Position numbers and translations under genes: made by a program. From Caldifarciminota bacterium (lineage in GTDB: Bacteria; WOR-3; Hydrothermia; WGAB01): a stretch of DNA of 5,396 nucleotides. The notes beneath the pieces are model-generated. The model searched no databases and was not told the origin of the DNA. It saw nothing but the letters and a program-made list of their open reading frames with translations. Every line of letters begins with the position of its first letter. Position 1 is the first letter of the stretch. The DNA lies in the NCBI GenBank assembly GCA_015489295.1, contig WGAB01000326.1:1-5396 (forward strand), written 5' to 3'. Of the stretch, positions 1 through 4,862 are shown one piece after another.

Positions 1-558
1 CAACTGGCCTTGCAGCAAGGCAGTGACGGCTTCCTTCACGATGTGGGCCGGCGGCGGACACCCGGGGATGTAGTAGTCCACCTCAATCAGCTGGTCCAGG
101 GCGCGGGCGGTATTCCAGAACTCGGGCAGTTCAAAGGCATAGCCGTTCTGCCGAAACTCGGGGGTAGGCTCATGGCCGTCGGGGTTGTGGACGGTGGGGC
201 CTTCTTTGTAGTACCAGCGGAAGATCTCCTCGCGATTGGAAAGGTTGGCGAGGCCGGGGATGCCCCCCAGGTGGGCGCAGCTGCCGAAGGCAAACACCAG
301 TTGCGACTTCCGGCGCAGGAGTTTGACCCATTCCTCGTGTTCCGACAGGCGCACGGTGCCGTTGATGAAGCTCGCCGTGATGGCGCCGTCGGGCAGGGCC
401 TCCACATCCTGCTTTTTGAAGTCCATGGCCACCGGCCAGAGCACGATGTCCACGGCCTCGGCCACGGTCAGGAGGTCCTCCGCCAGGTCCACCACGGCCT
501 CCTCGCAGCCGCCGCAGGAGCCGCACCAGTAAAAGGCCACCTTGGGCTTCTCAGCCAT
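1..558 (-). CDS. Mvh-type hydrogenase small-subunit-like protein (NuoB/20-kDa family), 3' end outside window
   Basis: The first 186 residues are visible; the gene runs off the left edge. It belongs to the Fe-S protein family shared by [NiFe]-hydrogenase small subunits and the 20-kDa subunit of complex I. The four expected proximal-cluster ligands are present: C15 and C18 (CGGC), C94 (FGSC, followed by AHLGGIPG) and C167 (PGCPPP). C12 is an additional cysteine (WCGSCGGC). There is no signal peptide, so it is cytoplasmic, as in F420-non-reducing (MvhG-type) enzymes. The ATG at 558 has a strong AGGAGGTG upstream and overlaps the mvhD stop by 8 bp (ATGGCTGA). Its position directly after mvhD suggests that it passes electrons from a catalytic partner to MvhD and HdrA. 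Whether that partner is an active [NiFe] large subunit cannot be seen, so I give no firm gene symbol; mvhG would be the natural name. The family call is confident, true hydrogenase function is not. Confidence 0.88.
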   Translation of the reverse strand, partial: MAEKPKVAFYWCGSCGGCEEAVVDLAEDLLTVAEAVDIVLWPVAMDFKKQDVEALPDGAITASFINGTVRLSEHEEWVKLLRRKSQLVFAFGSCAHLGGIPGLANLSNREEIFRWYYKEGPTVHNPDGHEPTPEFRQNGYAFELPEFWNTARALDQLIEVDYYIPGCPPPAHIVKEAVTALLQGQL

Positions 559-1015
559 GATGCCCACCTCCTGCGGCCGGTGTCGCGGCCGCCTCCACAC
601 CCGGGGCTTCCTGGATCTTGAAGGGCCCCAGGCGCCGCAGGGTCTCGGTCATCTCGTCGATCACCTGCTTGACCTTTTCGCCCTCGGAGGCGGAGATCCA
701 TTCCAGCCGCACGCGTTCGCGTTCAATGCCCAGCTGATCCAGGAGTTTCTGCAGCAGTTTGTAGCGCCGCAGGGCCTTGTAGTTGCCCTCCTGGTAATGG
801 CAATCGCCGGGGTGGCATCCGGCGATGAGCACCCCGTCGGCGCCGTGCTTGAAGGCCCAGAACACCATCTGGGGGTCAAAACGGCCGGAGCACATCACCC
901 GAACGATGCGCACATTGGGCGCGTACTTCATGCGGGAGATGCCGGCCAGGTCGGCCGCGGTATAGGCGCACCAGTTGCAAAAGATCCCCACTATCTTGGG
1001 TTCGTAGGCGCTCAT
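551..1015 (-). CDS. mvhD: MvhD / FlpD-family [2Fe-2S] electron-transfer subunit
   Basis: This 154-residue protein matches the MvhD (FlpD) family, usually about 140 residues, which carries a [2Fe-2S] cluster and links a hydrogenase or other electron donor to HdrA. The conserved cysteines are all present: C13 and C16 (FCNWCAY), C42 (RVMCSGR), and C67 and C72 (GCHPGDCHY). The last 15 or so residues form an Ala/Gly/His-rich tail ending GGGHHG, which is probably disordered. I chose the ATG at 1015, although the frame stays open to 1183, because it starts at the family's usual N-terminus (MSAYEPKIVGIFCNWC) and forms an ATGA overlap with the hdrA stop. A G-rich Shine-Dalgarno (GGGGGTG) lies about 5 bases upstream. 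It is encoded separately and not fused to HdrA, as in the classical MvhADG-HdrABC arrangement. No selenocysteine codon interrupts the frame. Confidence 0.93.
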   Translation of the reverse strand: MSAYEPKIVGIFCNWCAYTAADLAGISRMKYAPNVRIVRVMCSGRFDPQMVFWAFKHGADGVLIAGCHPGDCHYQEGNYKALRRYKLLQKLLDQLGIERERVRLEWISASEGEKVKQVIDEMTETLRRLGPFKIQEAPGVEAAATPAAGGGHHG

Positions 1016-3000
1016 AGCAGCACCCCCATGATTTCGGAAAACACCTCGTGGTCGCTGAACAGGTTTTGGCTCAGGGCGCCGGAGGGGCAGGCGGCGGTAC
1101 AGGTGCCGCACCCTTTGCAGAGGATTTCGTTCACCTCGGCCACCTTCTTTTCCTCGTTGAAGGTGATGGCACCATAGGGGCACAGGCCGATGCAGATGTG
1201 GCAGCCGGAGCAGAGTTCTTCGTTCACCTGAGCCACGTTGGGCTCCATCTCCACGGAGCCCTTGTCCATGAGGGCCAGGGCGTTGGCCGCCGCCGCCTGG
1301 GCCTGGGCCACGGTTTCGGGGATGTCCTTGGGCCCCTGGCAGGCCCCGGCCACGAACACGCCGTCGGTAAAGGTTTCCACCGGCGCCAGTTTCGGGTGCC
1401 GCTCCAGGAACCAGCCCTCGGTGGAACAGGAGATGTTGAACAGGCGCCGCACCTCATCGGCGTCGGACTGGGGCTCCAGGCCCACGGCCAGCACCACCAT
1501 GTCCACGGGGATCCGTCGCACCACTCCGATGTTGGTGTCCTCCACCCGGATGATGAGTTTGCCTTCCTCTTCGGGGTGCAGGGGTGCATCGGTGACCTCG
1601 GCCACCCGTCCGCGGATCAGGTGCACCCCTTCCTTGGCCAGGCGATGGTAGAACTCCTCATAGCCCTTGCCGGGCGTACGCATGTCGATGTAGAAGTTGT
1701 ACACCTCGGCGCCGCTGCGCTCGTGGATCAGGTGGGCGAGCTTCAGGGAGTACATACAGCACACCTTGGAGCACCAGGGGTTGGTGTTCTTGTCGCGGGA
1801 GCCCACGCAGTGGATGATGCCCACGCGCTTGGGCTTCCGGCCGTTGCGCATCACGATCTCGCCGCCGGTGGGGCCGGAGGAGTTCACCAGCCGTTCAATC
1901 TCCAGGGCGGTGTACACCTCGGGGTATCTGCCGTAGCCGTACTTGGGCGTGCGCCGGGGATCAAAGGTCTTGAAGCCCGTGGCCAGGATGATGGTGCCTA
2001 CTTCCAGTTCCAGGATTTCGGGCTTCATGTCAAAATCGATGGCGTTGCGGTCGCCGCAGGCCTCCACACAGGTCTTCTTGCACTTGCCGAACCGCAGGTA
2101 CAGGCACGACTCGGGGTCAATGGTTACTACCGGCGGCACAGCCTGGGGGAAGGGGATGTAAACGGGTTTGCGTTTGGAAAGCCCCAGGTCAAACTCGTTG
2201 GGGAACCGGGGTTCCTTGAACACGCAGGCCTCCACACATTCCAGGCACCCCACACAGCGGTCTTCGTGCACATACCGGGGCTTCTTGCGTACCTTCACCT
2301 TGAAGTTGCCCACATAACCGTCCACCTCCTCCACCTCGGCGTAGGTGAGCAGGGTGATGTTGGGGTGGTCCTTGACCGCGGTCATCTTGGGGGTGAGGAT
2401 GCAGGCGGCGCAGTCCAGGGTGGGGAAGGTTTTGTCAAACTTGGCCATGTGGCCCCCGATGGTGGGCTCGCGTTCCACGAGGTACACCTGTTTGCCGGCC
2501 TCGGCCAGGGTGAGGGCCGCAGAGATGCCGGCGATGCCGCCGCCCACCACCAGGGCGCTGTCGCGCACCGGTACCGACTGGGGTTCCAGGGGCTTCTGCC
2601 AGGCCACCCGGAGCACGGCGCCGTGCACGATGGCCTTGGCCTTGCGGGTGGCTTCGTCGCTGTCGTCGTGCACCCAGGACACATCTTCGCGGATGTTCAC
2701 ATGGTGCACCAGGTACGGGTTCAGGCCGCCCTCGGCCGTGGCCTTCCGGAAGGTGTGTTCGTGGAGCAGGGGCGAACAGGAGGCCACCACGATGCGGTTC
2801 AGGTTGTACTCCTGGATGTCGCGTTTGATGAGGTCCTGGCCCGGATCCGAGCACATGTACTTGTACTCCCGGGCGACCACCACGCCGGGCAGGTCGCGGG
2901 CGAATTCCACCACCTCGGCCACCCGGACCTTGCCGGCGATGTTGGTGCCGCAATCGCACACATACACGCCGATCCGGGGAACCTCGCCGTTGCCCTTCAT
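1012..3000 (-). CDS. hdrA: Heterodisulfide reductase subunit A, flavin and Fe-S electron-bifurcating core
   Basis: The product has 662 residues, the normal size for unfused HdrA. An N-terminal Fe-S domain shows C15 and C17 (VCDCG), C50 and C75 (SCSP). It is followed by an FAD-binding Rossmann motif (VVGGGIAG, about 151-158, with E175) and the HdrA signature LDCAACILTP (195-204). An inserted ferredoxin-like domain has C249, C252, C255, C259 and C299, C307, C311, C315. A further cluster is probably ligated by C398, C410, C414 and C415. The second flavin segment has GACQGPKDIPE (552-562). The C-terminus is a two-cluster ferredoxin (C597, C600, C603, C607; C628, C631, C634, C638). In characterised Hdr-Mvh complexes HdrA is the flavin-based bifurcation site, taking electrons from MvhD. 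I chose the ATG at 3000, not the longer open frame to 3720, because it has AGGAGGCGG upstream and overlaps the hdrB stop as ATGA. The cytoplasmic enzyme appears intact. Confidence 0.96.
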   Translation of the reverse strand: MKGNGEVPRIGVYVCDCGTNIAGKVRVAEVVEFARDLPGVVVAREYKYMCSDPGQDLIKRDIQEYNLNRIVVASCSPLLHEHTFRKATAEGGLNPYLVHHVNIREDVSWVHDDSDEATRKAKAIVHGAVLRVAWQKPLEPQSVPVRDSALVVGGGIAGISAALTLAEAGKQVYLVEREPTIGGHMAKFDKTFPTLDCAACILTPKMTAVKDHPNITLLTYAEVEEVDGYVGNFKVKVRKKPRYVHEDRCVGCLECVEACVFKEPRFPNEFDLGLSKRKPVYIPFPQAVPPVVTIDPESCLYLRFGKCKKTCVEACGDRNAIDFDMKPEILELEVGTIILATGFKTFDPRRTPKYGYGRYPEVYTALEIERLVNSSGPTGGEIVMRNGRKPKRVGIIHCVGSRDKNTNPWCSKVCCMYSLKLAHLIHERSGAEVYNFYIDMRTPGKGYEEFYHRLAKEGVHLIRGRVAEVTDAPLHPEEEGKLIIRVEDTNIGVVRRIPVDMVVLAVGLEPQSDADEVRRLFNISCSTEGWFLERHPKLAPVETFTDGVFVAGACQGPKDIPETVAQAQAAAANALALMDKGSVEMEPNVAQVNEELCSGCHICIGLCPYGAITFNEEKKVAEVNEILCKGCGTCTAACPSGALSQNLFSDHEVFSEIMGVLL

Positions 3001-3878
3001 GCCACCGCCTCCTGTAGGGCTTTCCATTGGGGCCGGAAGGGAATGAGATGCCGGTGCAGGCCGAGTTTTTTGGGAGGCAACCCCAAAGCGAGCCCGAGGA
3101 GCTGGGTGAAGTAGACCACGGGGATCCGTTCCTGGATGCCGTTCCTGCCCAGAGCCTGATCCTGGAAGGCCTCCAGGTTGAACTGGCACAGGGGGCAGGT
3201 GGTCACCACCGCCTGGGCCCCCTGCCGCAGGGCCTCGCGGAGCAGGATGTAGACCATCCGGAGGCCAGCCTCCCGCACCACGCCGGTCAACGCGCCGCCG
3301 CAGCATCGGGTGCGGTAGGCATAGGGCAACACCTCGGCGCCGGTCACCCGGATGAAGTCCTCCAGGATCGTGGTGTTCCAGGGGTCCTCCGCGATGGGGA
3401 AGGGCCGGGCCAGCAGGCAACCGTAGTAGGGCACCACCCGCAGCCCCTTCAGAGGTTTCTGGATTTTCCGGCGGATGGCCTCCAGGCCCGGGGTTTCGGA
3501 AAGCACCTGCAGGGGATGCCGAACGGGCACCTCGTTGCCCAGTTTCAGGCCCAGCCGCTCCAGGGACTGGGCGATGCGCTGGCGGATCTTCGGATACTGC
3601 TTCAGGTACCGCTGGGTTTTGGTCAGCACCAGGTAGCAGTTGGGGCAGGGGGCCAGGATGGGATCGCCCTGTTGATGTGCCAGGGCCAGGTTCCGGGCGG
3701 CCAGGGCAAAGGCCGTGCACTCGTTGATGGACGAGTAGGCCGTGGCTCCACAGCAGTTCCAGTTTTCCAGTTCCCGATAGGGCACCCCCAGGGCCTCCAG
3801 CACGGCCCGGGTCGATTCGTCATAGCTCCTGCCGGTTCCCAAAAGCGAACAGCCGGGATAGTAAGCGTAGCCGCTCAT
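2997..3878 (-). CDS. hdrB: Heterodisulfide reductase subunit B, disulfide-reducing catalytic subunit
   Basis: This 293-residue protein is made of two CCG domains (cysteine-rich domain family) and has the full ligand set for the two non-cubane [4Fe-4S] clusters that cleave a disulfide in HdrB. Domain 1 has C10, C42, C43, C78 and C81. Domain 2 has C154, C192, C193, C228 and C231. Such complete spacing argues for real thiol-disulfide chemistry, not a degenerate paralogue. In methanogens the substrate is CoM-S-S-CoB; a bacterium would use something else, and the sequence does not say what. The start at 3878 (MSGYAYYPGC) is preferred over an in-frame ATG at 3911. It matches family N-termini, follows a GGAGG-rich region and forms an ATGA overlap with hdrC. 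The protein is expected to dock on HdrC in the cytoplasm. Confidence 0.96.
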   Translation of the reverse strand: MSGYAYYPGCSLLGTGRSYDESTRAVLEALGVPYRELENWNCCGATAYSSINECTAFALAARNLALAHQQGDPILAPCPNCYLVLTKTQRYLKQYPKIRQRIAQSLERLGLKLGNEVPVRHPLQVLSETPGLEAIRRKIQKPLKGLRVVPYYGCLLARPFPIAEDPWNTTILEDFIRVTGAEVLPYAYRTRCCGGALTGVVREAGLRMVYILLREALRQGAQAVVTTCPLCQFNLEAFQDQALGRNGIQERIPVVYFTQLLGLALGLPPKKLGLHRHLIPFRPQWKALQEAVA

Positions 3879-4468
3879 GGGGATTCGCCTCCCTCCTGTT
3901 CCTCCAGGCACTCCAGAAGGGCTCGGACCTCGGCGGGGTTCTTGACGCGCTCGGTACCGAAGGCACTCAGCCGGCCGCTACGCCAGAGCTTCAGGCCCAG
4001 GGGCGCCATCTGGATCAGGTGGTTCAGGCCGGCACGGCGATACAGCCGGAGGGTCACCTTGCGTTCGGTGATCCGTCCGTCCTCCTTTACAGCTTCGTAA
4101 AAAGACTGGGCCAGGATGCGGGTGAGCACCTTCCTGGGGCCGTAGCCCTCCTTGATGGCGCGTTGTTTCAGGGCATACATGACATCCGTCACCTTGATGC
4201 CCACGGGGCACTCCACGGTACAGGCATAGCACGAGGAGCAAAGCCAGATGGTGAGGGAGGAAAGGACCTCGTGCTTAAAGCCTTCCCGGGTCATGGCGAT
4301 CACCCGGCGGGGCGTGAGGTCCATGTAAATGGACACGGGACAGGCCGCGGAGCACGCGCCACACTGGATGCACTCAAAGAGGGTTTCGGCCCCAGGAGAC
4401 TCGGCGATCTCGTAGGCGAACTGGCGATCCAGTTCCGCCTCGTACTTGATGGTCCTCTGGATCTCCAT
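3875..4468 (-). CDS. hdrC: Heterodisulfide reductase subunit C, two-[4Fe-4S] electron relay
   Basis: This is a 197-residue ferredoxin-like protein and the first gene of the operon. Two CxxCxxCxxxCP motifs are visible: C33, C36, C39, C43 and C77, C80, C83, C87, each ending in CPV as in HdrC. The rest is helical-looking and soluble, with no membrane segment, so this is the cytoplasmic HdrC type and not the membrane-anchored HdrE/DsrM-like type. HdrC relays electrons from HdrA to HdrB. The ATG at 4468 is supported by AAGGAGG with a 5-base spacer. The frame is open upstream to 4681 but would then run through the tRNA gene, so the longer form is rejected. The last bases overlap hdrB (ATGA). A sigma54-like promoter lies just upstream, with a predicted leader of about 17 bases. 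Confidence 0.95.
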   Translation of the reverse strand: MEIQRTIKYEAELDRQFAYEIAESPGAETLFECIQCGACSAACPVSIYMDLTPRRVIAMTREGFKHEVLSSLTIWLCSSCYACTVECPVGIKVTDVMYALKQRAIKEGYGPRKVLTRILAQSFYEAVKEDGRITERKVTLRLYRRAGLNHLIQMAPLGLKLWRSGRLSAFGTERVKNPAEVRALLECLEEQEGGESP

Positions 4469-4495
4469 AGGGCCCTCCTTTCCGCTCCTTCCCGA

Positions 4496-4512
4496 TGCAA
4501 AAATCCTGCCGA
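4496..4512 (-). promoter_or_regulatory. Candidate sigma54 (RpoN) -24/-12 promoter of the hdr-mvh operon
   Basis: Read on the minus strand, the element is CGGCAGGATTTTTGCA. It has the invariant GG (4510-4509) and GC (4498-4497) exactly 10 bases apart, plus the GGCA and TTGCA blocks of the sigma54 consensus TGGCAYR-N4-TTGCW. Two consensus positions differ: C instead of T before GG, and G instead of C after GGCA. Counting from the -12 element puts the start of transcription near 4485. That gives a 17-base leader which still contains the AAGGAGG of hdrC. Sigma54 promoters need an ATP-driven enhancer-binding activator; none is encoded in the window. The alternative reading, a terminator hairpin with a T-run, overlaps the same bases. 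I found no better sigma70 promoter in the gap. Confidence 0.6.
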
Positions 4513-4528
4513 AAGATACCTTCGGAGG
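4499..4528 (-). terminator. Possible terminator-like hairpin overlapping the sigma54-like element
   Basis: On the minus strand CCT-CCGAAG (4528-4520) can pair with TTTCGG-C-AGG (4514-4505, one bulged C and one G-U pair) around a 5-base loop. Five T residues (4503-4499) follow. This resembles a weak intrinsic terminator and could end the upstream tRNA-Pro transcript before hdrC. The T-run is equally explained by the T-rich spacer of the sigma54-like promoter, and the stem has a bulge and only moderate GC content, so confidence is low. Both roles could coexist. Confidence 0.3.
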
Positions 4529-4548
4529 TTTGATTAACTTTCGGAAGG
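4509..4548. repeat. Cluster of TTCGG / CCGAA half-sites upstream of hdrC
   Basis: Within 40 bases there are three related half-sites: CCGAAAG (4509-4515), CTTCGGAGG (4520-4528) and CTTTCGGAAGG (4538-4548). The first and third form a perfect 7-bp inverted repeat (CCGAAAG / CTTTCGG) around 22 bases. The second and third are near-identical direct repeats 19 bp apart, close to two helical turns. The first half-site covers the -24 GG of the sigma54-like promoter. The cluster may be a binding site for a regulator or a set of mutually exclusive RNA hairpins. The function is not known. Confidence 0.4.
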
Positions 4549-4557
4549 TGCGAAGGG

Positions 4558-4585
4558 CGGTTTTCTGTCCGGCTGTACCAAACCG
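4558..4585. repeat. Short inverted repeat in the tRNA-Pro to hdrC gap
   Basis: CGGTTT (4558-4563) and AAACCG (4580-4585) form a perfect 6-bp inverted repeat around 16 bases. It lies roughly 70-100 bp upstream of the predicted hdr transcription start, a usual distance for an activator of a sigma54 promoter. A 6-bp repeat can arise by chance, so this is only a candidate operator. Confidence 0.2.
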
Positions 4586-4640
4586 GCACAGAGGGGGCAA
4601 CGACAGAACAGGACGGGAACACTCGGTGGGCAATAAAAAA

Positions 4641-4715
4641 TCGGGGAGAGCCGATTCGAACGGCCGACCCCCTGCTCCCAAGGCAGGTGCGCTAACCAGG
4701 CTGCGCTACTCCCCG
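4641..4715 (-). tRNA. tRNA-Pro (anticodon UGG)
   Basis: A complete 75-base cloverleaf folds by eye. The acceptor CGGGGAG pairs perfectly with CTCCCCG. The D stem is GCGC/GCGC, and the anticodon stem CCTGC/GCAGG holds the loop CTTGGGA. The T arm GGCCG-TTCGAAT-CGGCT has one G-U pair, and the discriminator base is A. The anticodon TGG (4680-4678) reads proline CCN codons, mainly CCA and CCG. The C1-G72 pair is typical of bacterial tRNA-Pro. The 3' CCA is not encoded: TTTTTT (4640-4635) follows the discriminator directly, so CCA must be added by nucleotidyltransferase. The gene has its own promoter immediately upstream. Confidence 0.97.
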
Positions 4716-4726
4716 ATGTCCCTAAA

Positions 4727-4755
4727 ATGGTACACAGGCGGTGCCGGAGTGTCAA
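4727..4755 (-). promoter_or_regulatory. Sigma70-type promoter of tRNA-Pro
   Basis: A perfect -35 box TTGACA (4755-4750) is followed, after the ideal 17-base spacer, by a -10 box TACCAT (4732-4727, four of six matches to TATAAT). Transcription would start near 4720, giving a leader of about five bases before the mature tRNA 5' end at 4715. A stand-alone strong promoter so close to a stable RNA gene is the expected arrangement. Confidence 0.75.
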
Positions 4756-4758
4756 TCT

Positions 4759-4772
4759 CCCGGCCCACCGGG
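4759..4772. repeat. Perfect 5-bp inverted repeat between two divergent promoters
   Basis: CCCGG (4759-4763) and CCGGG (4768-4772), separated by CCCA, lie almost exactly between the -35 box of the tRNA-Pro promoter and that of the EF-G promoter. A protein bound there could touch both promoters. In GC-rich DNA a 5-bp repeat is common, so this may be coincidence. Confidence 0.25.
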
Positions 4773-4801
4773 TTGCGGAAGCCTGAGTAAACCTGTAAAC
4801 T
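4773..4801 (+). promoter_or_regulatory. Candidate sigma70-type promoter of the EF-G gene
   Basis: TTGCGG (4773-4778, three of six matches to TTGACA) is followed, after a 17-base spacer, by TAAACT (4796-4801, four of six matches to TATAAT). Transcription would begin near 4808, leaving an untranslated leader of about 55 bases before the ATG at 4863. It is weaker than the divergent tRNA promoter but is the best-spaced pair in the gap. Confidence 0.5.
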
Positions 4802-4862
4802 TTGCGCCCTTCTGGATTCCCCTCGTGGAAATCCCCCGGACTTTGTAAGGAGCGTGAACGCA

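Noticed and set aside
1048..3114. 688-codon open frame on the plus strand opposite hdrA
   Set aside because: It is a shadow of the GC-rich hdrA coding frame. The product is a low-complexity His/Gly/Val/Ala-rich sequence without a recognisable domain, and the opposite strand encodes a full, motif-perfect HdrA.
3001..3720. Upstream extension of the hdrA frame by 240 codons
   Set aside because: The extension is Pro/Gly/Arg-rich, overlaps hdrB on the same strand and lacks homology. The ATG at 3000 has a Shine-Dalgarno and gives the normal HdrA length.
4571..4607. Sigma70-like pair upstream of hdrC on the minus strand (TTGCCC, 17-base spacer, TACAGC)
   Set aside because: The spacing is right, but each box matches only weakly and it lies more than 100 bp from hdrC. 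The sigma54-like element is better placed and closer to consensus.
4635..4640. Run of six T residues directly after the tRNA-Pro 3' end as an intrinsic terminator
   Set aside because: No dedicated GC-rich hairpin precedes it apart from the tRNA fold itself, so I do not call a terminator there. Partial termination is possible.
4469..4681. Upstream extension of the hdrC frame to 4681
   Set aside because: It would translate through the 3' half of the tRNA-Pro gene. The ATG at 4468 has an AAGGAGG at ideal spacing and the family's usual N-terminus.
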